Part shown: in pieces, positions 35,380 to 43,418 of the stretch
Layout: each line of letters begins with the position of its first letter
How positions within the stretch are numbered: the stretch's first letter is position 1
Assembly (NCBI RefSeq): GCF_013415905.1
Contig: NZ_CP058909.1
Location: 4,960,001-5,024,000 of the forward strand
DNA length: 64,000 bases
Direction of reading: 5' to 3'
Source: Halosimplex pelagicum
GTDB taxonomy: Archaea; Halobacteriota; Halobacteria; Halobacteriales; Haloarculaceae
Translations under genes and position numbers: made by a program
The notes under the pieces: model-generated
Databases searched by the model: none
What the model was told of the DNA's origin: nothing
The model's input: the letters and a program-made list of their open reading frames with translations, nothing else

Positions 35380-36234
35380 ATGTCGGCACTGACTGCGGAC
35401 GAGATTCAAGCAAATCTCGAATTCGAGGTGGGCCAGCGATACTTCCGAAAGGATCTACACGACGTCTGTGGCGGCAACCACCAGCCGGGCATTTCGCCAG
35501 TGACGGATCTCTCTGCCATTTTCCTGTTTGGATCGACGACTGAATCACAGTACGGGTACAGAGACGAGTGGCTCCCGAACGACCACTTTCTGCTGACGGG
35601 CGTCGGTCGTGACGGCGACCAGTCCTGGAACGGTCTCAATAGCTCGCTCGCATCACACCACGAGGACGGCCGGCGCGCGTTCCTGTTCGAGAAGGTTCCA
35701 GACAGGGAGCCGACCGTTGTGACCTACGTGGGAGAGTTCGAGTACGTGAACCACCGAGAGGATACCATTCCCGACCGGTCCGGGGAATTACGACGAGCAT
35801 ACCGTTTCGAAGTCCGCCCGGTCGAAGGTGGTTCTCTCTCGGTGCCCGACGAAATCGAAGATGCCCCGCTCGAAGAACTGTACGAACTCGCGGAGCAGGC
35901 GTCTCCGACATCGACCAGTGGGATCTCCCCAACCGGTGATTCGGGCAGTAGCGGATACACGCGGTCCGATGTGGTCCAGACGTTCGCTCTCCGGGTTGCT
36001 GACGGAGTGTGTCAGGGCTGTGGCGAGCCCGCGCCGTTCGAGAACGATGAAGGAGACCCCCATCTGGAGGTCCATCACCTCCACCGCCTCAGCGACGGGG
36101 GCCCGGACCACCCGGACAACGTGATCGCGATCTGTCCGAACTGTCACGCGCGGATCCATCACGGGACTGACGGAGACGAATTCAACGAGACGCTAGTCCA
36201 GCGGGCTGAATCCCTGTCGGAACAGGTGGCCTGA
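35380..36234 (+). CDS. SRA-like and HNH endonuclease (type IV restriction, McrA-like)
   Basis: A 284-residue nuclease expected to cut DNA carrying modified bases. Residues about 10-165 look like the ScoMcrA-type SRA domain: VGQRYFRKDLHDVCGGNHQPGISP, AIFLFGSTTESQYGYRDEWL, GEFEYVNHREDTIPD and YRFEVRPV. A Ser/Gly/Thr linker (about 185-210) leads to a C-terminal HNH domain: CQGCGEPAPF, HLEVHHLHRLSDGGPDHPDN and CPNCHARIHH, with both zinc cysteine pairs and the catalytic His pair intact. Base composition is visibly less GC-rich, with AT-rich flanks and more A/T-ending codons than neighbours, and it sits 170 bases after tRNA-Val, all signs of horizontal gain. TATTTATTAC near 35289 may be its TATA. 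Confidence 0.85.
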   Translation: MSALTADEIQANLEFEVGQRYFRKDLHDVCGGNHQPGISPVTDLSAIFLFGSTTESQYGYRDEWLPNDHFLLTGVGRDGDQSWNGLNSSLASHHEDGRRAFLFEKVPDREPTVVTYVGEFEYVNHREDTIPDRSGELRRAYRFEVRPVEGGSLSVPDEIEDAPLEELYELAEQASPTSTSGISPTGDSGSSGYTRSDVVQTFALRVADGVCQGCGEPAPFENDEGDPHLEVHHLHRLSDGGPDHPDNVIAICPNCHARIHHGTDGDEFNETLVQRAESLSEQVA

Positions 36235-36295
36235 AACGAAAATCTAGGTCCAAACTCCCCCAAACACGTAATCCACTGGCGCCGAGTACGACTGT

Positions 36296-36859
36296 ATGAG
36301 CGACGACCCACTCCACGAGCGGATGGCGGAGTACGAGGCGCTGGCGACGGCGGCGGCCGAGCGGGCGCACGAACGGGACGAGGTGGGCGCGGAGGTCGGC
36401 GACCGGCTGGCGGCGTCCATCTCCGAGGCGGTCACGGAGACGGGCGTGAACGTCGAGGCGGTCGAGCGGTCGCGGGACGGGCGGCGCCACCGGTTCACGG
36501 CGCGACTGGACCGGGCGGCGCTGGTGGCGGCGCTGACGGAGTCGCTCCCGGCGGGGTTCGTGGTGTCGCACGTCAACGACGACGGGTCGCTGAGCGTCGA
36601 GTGGACGGGCGAGCGGGAGACGCCGTCGAAGCGCGAACACGGCGCGGTGCTGAAAGCCATCGTCGCGGAAGAGACGGCCATCGACGACGACGGGCTGATC
36701 TCGTCGGTGCCGACGCGCGACCGGGTGATCGAACGCGCGGTCGAACTCGGGATCGAGGAGAGCGACGCGACCGAGCGGCTCGCACGGCTGGAGCGACTGG
36801 ACGTGGTCGACGTGGCGGACGGGCGCGTGTATCCCGACGAGAACTTCTCGCGGATATAA
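36296..36859 (+). CDS. Conserved haloarchaeal protein with C-terminal winged helix
   Basis: A 187-residue protein not assigned to a known function. The N-terminal 100 residues are helical then beta (RMAEYEALATAAAERAHERDEVG; FTARLDRAALVAALTESLPAGFVVSHVNDDGSLSVEW), and the last 75 form a likely winged helix (AIVAEETAIDDDGLISSVPTRDRVIERAVELGIEESDATERLARLERLDVVDVA), resembling the small C-terminal wHTH of archaeal MCM helicases. A DNA-binding role is plausible but unproven. It has normal high-GC haloarchaeal codons, unlike the preceding nuclease. Its stop codon abuts the stop of the convergent sulfatase gene with no gap. Confidence 0.75.
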   Translation: MSDDPLHERMAEYEALATAAAERAHERDEVGAEVGDRLAASISEAVTETGVNVEAVERSRDGRRHRFTARLDRAALVAALTESLPAGFVVSHVNDDGSLSVEWTGERETPSKREHGAVLKAIVAEETAIDDDGLISSVPTRDRVIERAVELGIEESDATERLARLERLDVVDVADGRVYPDENFSRI

Positions 36860-38359
36860 TCACTTGGGTCGGGGGAGCGGCGCGTCCGTCCGGTCGATCC
36901 AGTCGTCGAGCCGCCTGCGCAGTCGGTCACGGACCGTCGGACGGTCGCCGGCGAGGTTGCGCCGTTCGCCGCGGTCGTTCGCGAGGTCGTACAGCTCGAC
37001 GCGGTCGCCCTCGTAGAAGCGGTGGAGCTTCCAGCGGCCGGCGCGGACGACGGAGACGGGTTCGGCCTGGAAGGGGCGACCGGCGGAGGCGCCCGAGTGG
37101 TAGAACGGGAAGTGCCAGAACAGCGCGTCGCGGTCGGGCGGCGTGCCGTCGGTGAGCCAGGGGACGAGACTCCGGCCGTCGACGACGTGGTCGTCGGGAA
37201 CGGCGTCGTGGGCCCCGGCGAGGTCGACGAAGGTGGGGAAGAAGTCAGTGGCGGCGATCGGCGTCGAGGAGCGGCGACTGCCGGGGAGGACGCCGGGCCA
37301 GGAGACGACGGTGGGGACGCGGATGCCGCCCTCGTAGAGGGTGCGCTTTCCGCCGCGGAGCGGGCCCTGGGAGGTGACGCGCTTCCAGTCGCCGGGGAGG
37401 CCGACCTCGTCGTAGTCGCCGAGGCCGCCGTTGTCGGAGGTGAAGACGACGAGCGTCTCCTCGCGGACGCCCCGCTCGTCCAGCGCGGCGAGGAGGCGGC
37501 CGACGTTGGCGTCGAGGTTCGACACCATGGCGCCGTAGGTGGGGTTGCACTGGCCGTTCCAGCAGTCCGCACCGCGGTAGGCGTCGACGGCGTCGTCGGG
37601 GGCCTGCAGCGGGCGGTGGACGCTGTAGGTCGAGAAGAGGAGGAAGAAGGGGTCGGGGCCGTCGGCGTGGTCGGCGACGAACTCGACGGCGTCGTCGGTC
37701 AGGCGGTCGGGGAGGTAGCCGCCGTCGTCGGTCACGTTCGGGAGTCCGTACGGTGGGAAGTAGCCGGCGGGCGGGCGGCCGACGATGTCGCCACCGACGT
37801 TGCGGTCGAAGCCGCGGGCGAGCGGGCCGTGCGGCGAGTCGGCCTCGCCGAGGTGCCACTTGCCGACGAAGCCCGTGGCGTACCCCGCCTCCGAGAGCAC
37901 TTCGGCGATCGTCGCGTTGTCGGTCGGGAGTCGTTCGTTGGTCGGCGGCGTCTCCAGCCGGCGGGCCTCGGGGCGCCGGGGCGGGGGGTCGGTGACGGTG
38001 TGGACGCCGTGGCGAGGGGTGTACTGGCCGGTATTGAAGCAGGCGCGGCTCGGGGCGCAGTTGGGCGCGTTCGCGTAGCCGCTGGTCGCGACGACGCCCC
38101 CCTCCGCCAGGGCGTCCAGATTCGGGGTGTCGTAGTACCGGCTCCCCTGAAATCCGGTATCGAGCCAACCCAGGTCGTCGACGTAGACGACGACGATGTT
38201 CGGCCGCTCGGGCAGCGGCTCGTCCGGGTAGTCGGGAGCGGTCGTCGCGCTCGGCGTCGTCTCGTCCCGTGCGGCGCACCCGGCGAGCGCGACACCGCCG
38301 CCGAGGCCGCCGAGTCGCGCGAGCGTCTCCCGCCGCGTCACACCGCGTTCGCCGTCCAT
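36860..38359 (-). CDS. Tat-exported sulfatase lipoprotein
   Basis: A 499-residue type I sulfatase that hydrolyses sulfate esters outside the cell. The N-terminus is a twin-arginine lipoprotein signal (VTRRETLARLGG, lipobox ALAGC with Cys28). The family metal motif VVVYVDDLGW and the formylglycine motif CAPSR (Cys101, the residue converted to formylglycine) are both present, as are FVGKWHLGE and FTSDNGGLGDYDE. Length is normal. An ATG at 38386 is in frame, but AGGTG lies three bases before ATG 38359, which also gives the proper signal-peptide length. The substrate is unknown; sulfated polysaccharide is typical. A formylglycine-generating enzyme is not in the window. Confidence 0.92.
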   Translation of the reverse strand: MDGERGVTRRETLARLGGLGGGVALAGCAARDETTPSATTAPDYPDEPLPERPNIVVVYVDDLGWLDTGFQGSRYYDTPNLDALAEGGVVATSGYANAPNCAPSRACFNTGQYTPRHGVHTVTDPPPRRPEARRLETPPTNERLPTDNATIAEVLSEAGYATGFVGKWHLGEADSPHGPLARGFDRNVGGDIVGRPPAGYFPPYGLPNVTDDGGYLPDRLTDDAVEFVADHADGPDPFFLLFSTYSVHRPLQAPDDAVDAYRGADCWNGQCNPTYGAMVSNLDANVGRLLAALDERGVREETLVVFTSDNGGLGDYDEVGLPGDWKRVTSQGPLRGGKRTLYEGGIRVPTVVSWPGVLPGSRRSSTPIAATDFFPTFVDLAGAHDAVPDDHVVDGRSLVPWLTDGTPPDRDALFWHFPFYHSGASAGRPFQAEPVSVVRAGRWKLHRFYEGDRVELYDLANDRGERRNLAGDRPTVRDRLRRRLDDWIDRTDAPLPRPK

Positions 38360-38477
38360 GCACACCTGTCGCTCGCCTGTCGACATAGGTGATGGGGTCC
38401 GCGAACGGACACGGCGCCGTCTCGGCCGGTCGGCGAGCGCGGCGACGCCGCTCTGGCGGAAGAATATCGGGTAACCC

Positions 38478-38654
38478 TTACCGCATCTCGTCGAGCGCGA
38501 CGACGGTGTCGGACATCAGGTAGGCAGTGTCGCTGTCCTCGCGCTCGATGCTCAGCGCGTAGAACGAGTCACGTCCGCCGTCGACGGTGACGTGGTAGGC
38601 TGCAGTCGTCAGGGGATCCAGCGTCGACGGATCCTCGGTTTCGGTGGAGGTCAC
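38478..38654 (-). CDS. Small haloarchaeal protein (DUF7331-like)
   Basis: A 58-residue protein with the pattern LDPLTTAAYHVTVDGGRDSFYALSIEREDSDTAYLMSDTVVALDEMR, two predicted beta hairpins and no cysteines. It resembles the DUF7331 group of small haloarchaeal proteins of unknown function. In-frame GTG codons occur at 38666 and 38654; GGTGA (minus strand, 38663-38667) is placed six bases before GTG 38654, so 38654 is preferred. The neighbouring sulfatase and MFS transporter give no hint to its role. Confidence 0.7.
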   Translation of the reverse strand: MTSTETEDPSTLDPLTTAAYHVTVDGGRDSFYALSIEREDSDTAYLMSDTVVALDEMR

Positions 38655-38666
38655 ACCAGTTCTCAC

Positions 38667-38992
38667 CGATGGCCACTGATAACCGACTCGATCTCCGTTT
38701 TCTCGCTCGGATCGGCAGACATATTCGAATCCGAGTATAGACAGAAATTCTATAATCGGATCTCGACCGCGGTCCCGTCGATTCGGATGTTCCGTCTACG
38801 GGGCGCCTCGACCGATTCTCGACCGCGGTGGCGACCACTTTCGGATGCCGAAATTCAGGAGATGCCCAATATACCCGTTTCAGGATTTAATACGCACATT
38901 CACGAGTCAACTTGATCGAGAGCGGGCTCTCCTCATTATAGATTTACTTTGTCGAAATAGACAGAAGACAGAATAATATTACAGACAGACAG
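38667..38992. other. AT-rich intergenic region
   Basis: No supported gene is seen. GC content falls sharply, especially at 38690-38760 and 38860-38990 (GGATTTAATACGCACATTC, AGAATAATATTACAG), which is unusual for this genome. CTCGACCGCGGT occurs twice (about 38763 and 38819). Frames across it are short and not acidic. It could be a decayed insertion or the extended 3' region of the MFS gene. Confidence 0.5.
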
Positions 38993-40213
38993 TTAATCCC
39001 CGGAGAGCGTCGCCGTCCGGGGATTGAGGCTGCCGGTCTGGGAGTAGACGCCGACGACGAGCAGGCCCCCGGCGAGGAGTGGTATCAGGGCACAGGCGGC
39101 GTAGACGGGGGCGAAGCCGACCGCCTCGACGACGGGGAGCGAGATCATCGGGCCGAGGCCGCCGCCGAGGTCGCCGAGGACGTTGTTGGTGGCCATCGCG
39201 CGGCCCGTGCGGTCGTTCGGCGTGAGGTCGGCCAGCAGGGCCATCAGCGGGCCGTTGGCGCCGCCCTGGCCGGTCCCGATGAGGACGCAGGCGGCGACGA
39301 GGCGCTCCAGAGAACCGGCCGTCGAGAGGGCGAGGAAGCCGAGAAAGGAGACGACGAGGAATCCCAACAGCGTGGGGACGCGGGCGCCGAGGTCGTCGCT
39401 GAGCTTGCCGCCGGCGAGGGTGAACACGGACGCCGAGAGGACGGTCACGGCCATGAGCAGGCCGGACATGCCCTGTGGGCCGTAACCCCAGACGGCGATG
39501 TCCTTCACGTCGACGAAGAGGACGAGCGTGGCGAACAGCGCGCCGAGGTAGGCGAAGAAGAGGCCGAAGTTGACGAAGCCGACGGTCAGCGTGGGCAGCG
39601 CGGTGTCGATCTCCCAGGGCTTGACGGCGGTGCGCTCCTCGTCGACGTGGGTCTCGGGGATGGTGCGGTAGGCGACCGCGCTGGCCAGCAGCGCGAAGCC
39701 GGCGGCGACGGCGAAGGCGGCGAACACGGAGTAGGCGTCGCTGACGACGCCGCCCATGACGAGGCCGGCGGGGAAGCCGAGCGTGATGCCGCCGCGGACG
39801 ACGCCCATGTTCGTGCCGCGGTCGCCGCCGTCGCTCACGTCGGCGGCGATGGTGTAGGCGGTGGCGAACACCAGCGCGCTGCCGATCCCCCAGAGGACGC
39901 GAGCGAGGAGGAACCACGCCTCGGGCAGCGGCGCCCGGAGCGCGACGACGTAGCCCGCCGTCGCCACCCCCTCGACGAACAGGCCGACGACGAAGGGCGT
40001 CCGGGTGCCGACGCGGTCGACGATCGACCCCGCCGGCGCGTTGGCGAGGATGCGCGTGAAGCGGTTCGCGCTGAGGATGAATCCGACGAGGAACGGCGAG
40101 ATACCGAGCACGGCGCCGAGGTTCGGCAGGATCGGGAAGACGACGCCGCCGCCGAGCCCGACGAGGAACGTGCTGACGATGACCGACGCGACGACCGTCC
40201 GGCGGCGTTCCAT
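38993..40213 (-). CDS. MFS transporter
   Basis: A 406-residue major-facilitator protein with 12 predicted helices. The N-terminus MERRRTVVASVIVSTFLVGLGGGVVFPILPNL leads into helix 1; the loop 2-3 motif A appears as AGSIVDRVGTRTPFVVG and a second-half counterpart as GGKLSDDLGARVPTLLG. WGIGSALVFATAYTIAADV is the helix-4 region. It is most like drug-efflux and SET/sugar-efflux MFS families, but the substrate is not predictable. ATG 40213 is the start; the longer frame is Arg/Pro-rich. It stands alone, with 400 bases of non-coding sequence upstream. Confidence 0.9.
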   Translation of the reverse strand: MERRRTVVASVIVSTFLVGLGGGVVFPILPNLGAVLGISPFLVGFILSANRFTRILANAPAGSIVDRVGTRTPFVVGLFVEGVATAGYVVALRAPLPEAWFLLARVLWGIGSALVFATAYTIAADVSDGGDRGTNMGVVRGGITLGFPAGLVMGGVVSDAYSVFAAFAVAAGFALLASAVAYRTIPETHVDEERTAVKPWEIDTALPTLTVGFVNFGLFFAYLGALFATLVLFVDVKDIAVWGYGPQGMSGLLMAVTVLSASVFTLAGGKLSDDLGARVPTLLGFLVVSFLGFLALSTAGSLERLVAACVLIGTGQGGANGPLMALLADLTPNDRTGRAMATNNVLGDLGGGLGPMISLPVVEAVGFAPVYAACALIPLLAGGLLVVGVYSQTGSLNPRTATLSGD

Positions 40214-40622
40214 GACCGCAGTGGGGTCGCCGGGCGAATAAGGACTGTGAGTCCGCCCGAGCGGTCGTACCGGGCTCGTCGAGTCGGTCGGGAACGCGGT
40301 CGCTCGGGAGCGACTCGGCGAAGGCAGAATGGGTGTCCGGACCCGCGGGCGACGGGTCCGAACGGGCGAACGGGCCGCCCCGCGGGCGACGGGACGGCCG
40401 GGCACGGGCGGCGGGCGGCCGCCCGGCCGTGTCGGGTCGCGGGTGGGGTTTTCGGGTACGCGGTTGGCCCGCCAGGTGGAGGGCGCGCCGACCGCATCCG
40501 AAGCGTGGGCCCCCGTCACAATAACCCCTCGCGAGACTAAAACAGCGATTTAACGTTTCGCTCGGGAGCCCGAACCCGGCCCGATCCCAGGAGTAGACCC
40601 TCCGCGACGGCGTCTCACCGGT
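40214..40622. other. GC-rich intergenic region
   Basis: No supported gene. The centre is a G/C-only stretch of short repeats (CGGGCGACGGG twice) and a perfect 14-base palindrome CGGGCGGCCGCCCG at 40412-40425. Upstream of the MFS gene the minus strand has TTATTCGCC at about 40236, a weak TATA candidate. Nothing else was recognised. Confidence 0.5.
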
Positions 40623-41033
40623 TCACTCGCCGTCGTCTCGCTCGTCGCCGTCGGGCGTCGAGGCCGAGACCGGGTCGTCGACGCGCGCGGAGTCGTCGGC
40701 GGCCGCCGCGTCGTCGAACGCGCGGTCCGATTCGAGGTCGACCTCGACCGGGTCCTCGTCGCCGGCGACCTGTCGGGCGACGACCGTCGCGACCACGGAG
40801 ACGACGACGCTCGCTGCCGCCAGTTTGACGAACCGACCGCGGCCGCTCGACTCCGCCACCGTCTCGCCGTCGTCGGCAGATCCGGTCTCGGCCGTCGCGT
40901 CGTCGACGACCGCTTCGTCGCTGGCCCGTCGGTCGTCGGCGTCGGCTCGTCGACCGTCGGATCGACCGGCGTCGGCACTGAACTGGGCGTCGTCGAGGTG
41001 GACTTCGAACAGGGTGACGTTCTCGAATACCAT
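40623..41033 (-). CDS. Single-helix membrane protein with acidic flanks
   Basis: A 136-residue protein of unknown function. The N-terminus MVFENVTLFEVHLDDAQFS is strikingly conserved-looking, followed by a long Asp/Ala/Ser-rich disordered stretch, one transmembrane helix (about 70-90, FVKLAAASVVVSVVATVVARQVA) and another acidic tail. Proteins with this start and a single helix are found in haloarchaea and annotated only as hypothetical. ATG 41033 is the only credible start. It is divergent from the Tp34-like lipoprotein gene at 41229, with 195 bases between. Confidence 0.72.
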   Translation of the reverse strand: MVFENVTLFEVHLDDAQFSADAGRSDGRRADADDRRASDEAVVDDATAETGSADDGETVAESSGRGRFVKLAAASVVVSVVATVVARQVAGDEDPVEVDLESDRAFDDAAAADDSARVDDPVSASTPDGDERDDGE

Positions 41034-41228
41034 GGAGACACCGACGACCGCTGACGACTTAACTACACACTGAGCCGTGCTGACAGCGCGGCCGGAGTGG
41101 CTGTGGCGGGAGAGGGGCCGGTCGAGGCGACCGACGAGCGACCACGGAGGCGTCCGTCGCGACCGAGCGCGTACCTATCGACGGGTCTACCAGAACGGTT
41201 AACCCCGAGATGGCCCAACTCCCGGGCG

Positions 41229-42356
41229 ATGAACCGACGGAGATTCCTCCACTCCGCGACGGGCGCCGCGGCGGTCGGCCTCGCCGGCTGTCTCGGCGAC
41301 GGCGGCGGTGACGCGACCGACACCGCCGCGACCGACACCGAATCGACGCCCGCCCCGACCCGGTCCCCGACCGACGGCCCGACGCCCACCTCGACGCCCG
41401 AGGGCCCCAGCGGCGTCTACGTCCAGTCGTTCCGCGAGACGATGGTGATGCCCGGGACGGCGACCGCGGGCGGGGGCGACTACCGCTTCGCCCTGCTGCT
41501 CGCGGTCCCTCACCGCTTCTGGACGGTCAACCTCGACGAGCGCTCGGTCACCGAGATCGAGGAGGGCGACGACCTCCACCTGATGGCGACCGTCTGGGAC
41601 CCCGAGACCCGGACGGTGCTCCCGGACTCGAACCTCTCGGTGGAGATCACCCGCGACGGCGAACTGGTCACCCAGGAGGTCATCTACCGGATGCTCTCCC
41701 AGCGGATGGGCTTTCACTACGGCGCGAACTTCCCGCTCGACGGCGACGGGACCTACACCGCGCGGCTCAGCGTCGGCGGCGTGAGCGCCCGCAAGACCGG
41801 CGCCTTCGAGGGTCGCTTCGAGGACGGCGCGACCGCGACCGTCGAGTTCGAGTGGTCCAAACGGGTGCGCGAGCGGCTCAAGACCGAACAGCTGGACCAG
41901 GCGGGCCAGCGCGGCGCGCTGCGGCCGATGGAGATGGGCGAGGTGCCCCAGCCCCGCGCGCCGAAGCCCGCCGATCTCCCCGGCACTGTCCTCGGCACCG
42001 GCCGCAGCGACGACGCCAAACTCGTCACGACCCAGCTCCCCGCGGCCGACGCCGGCCGGTTCACCGACGGGCAACCCTACCTCGCGGTCTCGGCGCGGAC
42101 GCCGTTCAACCGGCTGGTCCTCCCGGCGATGGGGCTGTCGGCGTCGGTCGCCCGCGACGGCGAGACGGCCTTCGAGGGGGCGCTCGAACCCACGCTCGAC
42201 CCCGAACTCGGCCACCACTACGGCGCGGCGCTGCCCGAGCCCGTCGAGTCGGGCGACGAGGTGACCCTCCGGGTGGGGACGCCGCCGCAACTGGCCCGCC
42301 ACGAGGGCTACGAGCGGGCGTTCCTCGATATGGAGCCGGCGACGATCACCGCCTGA
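41229..42356 (+). CDS. Tp34/P19-like metal-associated Tat lipoprotein
   Basis: A 375-residue exported lipoprotein: NRRRFLHSATGAAAVGLAGC gives a Tat signal and lipobox Cys21, followed by a Thr/Pro-rich linker. The mature part has two halves. The first (about 65-205) resembles the Tp34/P19 family of periplasmic iron or copper binders: ETMVMPGTATAGG, LAVPHRFWTVN, LHLMATVWDPE, and MGFHYGANFPLDGDGTYTARLSV. The second half repeats the theme more weakly (LVLPAMGLSASV, LGHHYGAALPEPVESGDEVTLRV). Met and His residues at these points could bind metal, but this is inference. It forms an operon with the next gene, one base apart. Confidence 0.75.
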   Translation: MNRRRFLHSATGAAAVGLAGCLGDGGGDATDTAATDTESTPAPTRSPTDGPTPTSTPEGPSGVYVQSFRETMVMPGTATAGGGDYRFALLLAVPHRFWTVNLDERSVTEIEEGDDLHLMATVWDPETRTVLPDSNLSVEITRDGELVTQEVIYRMLSQRMGFHYGANFPLDGDGTYTARLSVGGVSARKTGAFEGRFEDGATATVEFEWSKRVRERLKTEQLDQAGQRGALRPMEMGEVPQPRAPKPADLPGTVLGTGRSDDAKLVTTQLPAADAGRFTDGQPYLAVSARTPFNRLVLPAMGLSASVARDGETAFEGALEPTLDPELGHHYGAALPEPVESGDEVTLRVGTPPQLARHEGYERAFLDMEPATITA

Positions 42357-42357
42357 C

Positions 42358-43395
42358 ATGTCGGGGACCGCCTCACGCCGGGTCGCGGTCGTCCTCGCGC
42401 TGGCGCTGGCGCTCACCACGCCGCTGGCCGTCGCGACCGTCCAGGCCCACGGCGACCACGTCGCCGCCGACTCGCAGGTGACCGACGACGGGACCGTCGT
42501 CGTCGAGGCGGTGTCGGCGCTGCGGCCCGGGTTCGTCGTCCTCCACGCGGACGACGGCGGCCGTCCCGGCGCTCCGATCGGACACGAGTACGTCGGCCGG
42601 ACGCCGAACCTGACCTATCGGACGAGCGTGCCGGTCCGGATCGACGACTCGACCTGGGAGTCGTGGTCGGGCAACCGGACGATCTGGGCGGTGCTGCACA
42701 ACGACGTCGACGGCGACGAGACGTTCGACCCAGGGACCGACGTGTCGGCCACGCGGCTCAGTCCGGCCGCGCGGACGAAGATCACGGTCCGGAAGAGCGA
42801 CGGGGTGGCCCGGGTCCTCGGCATGCGGTTCGAGGCTCAGTCCGTCGCCGACGGGACGCTCACGGTCCGACGGGTCGACCTGTCGGCGCCCGGCCACGTC
42901 GCGGTGTATCCGGTCGGGCGGAACGCCAGTATCGGCTCGCGCTCGCTCGCGGCGGGAACTCACCGCAACGTCACGGTAGCGTTGAACGAGTCGTTCGTCG
43001 CCGAACAGACCCGCCCCTTCCGGGTCCGTGCCGTCGCCCACCGCGACGACGGCGACGGCGCCTTCGACCCCGCGGACCCGCCGATCACCGCGGGCGACCG
43101 GCCGGTCGCGACGTATCTGACCGTCGCACCCGGGAACGGCACCGACGACGGCCCCCTGATCAACACGCCGACGGTGACGACCGCGCCCGAAGCGTCGCCG
43201 ACCGGCGGACCGACCTCGGGCGGCACCGCCGCCGGAACCGTCACCGACGCCCCGACGACCGCACCGGCGGGCGGAGTAACCGACGGTGGCTCCGGCGCGA
43301 CCGACACTACCGCCGACTCGGGCGCCGGCTTCGGCGCCGCGCTCGCGGTCGTCATCGCCGCGCTGGTCGCCGTCGCACGCTCCCGTCGGCGGTAG
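42358..43395 (+). CDS. Exported surface protein, DUF7282-like with C-terminal anchor
   Basis: A 345-residue secreted protein. A Sec-type signal (VAVVLALALALTTPLAVATVQA) is followed by GDHVAADSQVTDDGTVVVEAV and two copies of a domain like DUF7282 (about 35-140 and 150-255), with the motifs GFVVLHADDGG / HEYVGRTPNL and HNDVDGDETFDPGTD / HRDDGDGAFDPADPP, the latter Asp-rich and possibly calcium-binding. A Thr/Gly/Pro-rich, likely glycosylated stalk leads to a C-terminal hydrophobic helix and RSRRR, the layout of PGF-CTERM-like cell-surface anchors although the PGF triad is not exact (GAGFG). It is coupled to the Tp34-like gene. Confidence 0.78.
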   Translation: MSGTASRRVAVVLALALALTTPLAVATVQAHGDHVAADSQVTDDGTVVVEAVSALRPGFVVLHADDGGRPGAPIGHEYVGRTPNLTYRTSVPVRIDDSTWESWSGNRTIWAVLHNDVDGDETFDPGTDVSATRLSPAARTKITVRKSDGVARVLGMRFEAQSVADGTLTVRRVDLSAPGHVAVYPVGRNASIGSRSLAAGTHRNVTVALNESFVAEQTRPFRVRAVAHRDDGDGAFDPADPPITAGDRPVATYLTVAPGNGTDDGPLINTPTVTTAPEASPTGGPTSGGTAAGTVTDAPTTAPAGGVTDGGSGATDTTADSGAGFGAALAVVIAALVAVARSRRR

Positions 43396-43418
43396 CGCTC
43401 AGCGGAGACGGCCGCCGG

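Noticed and set aside
36240-36270. CAAACTCCCCCAAAC after the SRA-HNH gene as a possible attR copy of the tRNA-Val 3' end (CAACTCCGCCCCAACCC)
   Set aside because: The match needs several mismatches and gaps and is too short to separate from chance in C-rich sequence; no integrase is present between the tRNA gene and this point.
38592-38915. 107-codon plus-strand frame in the AT-rich region
   Set aside because: It overlaps the DUF7331-like gene on the other strand, is basic, lacks a promoter and resembles no protein I recognise.
40380-40440. G/C-only repeats and a CGGGCGGCCGCCCG palindrome as a terminator or operator
   Set aside because: No T-tract follows and no second site was found; short palindromes are expected by chance in sequence with this composition.
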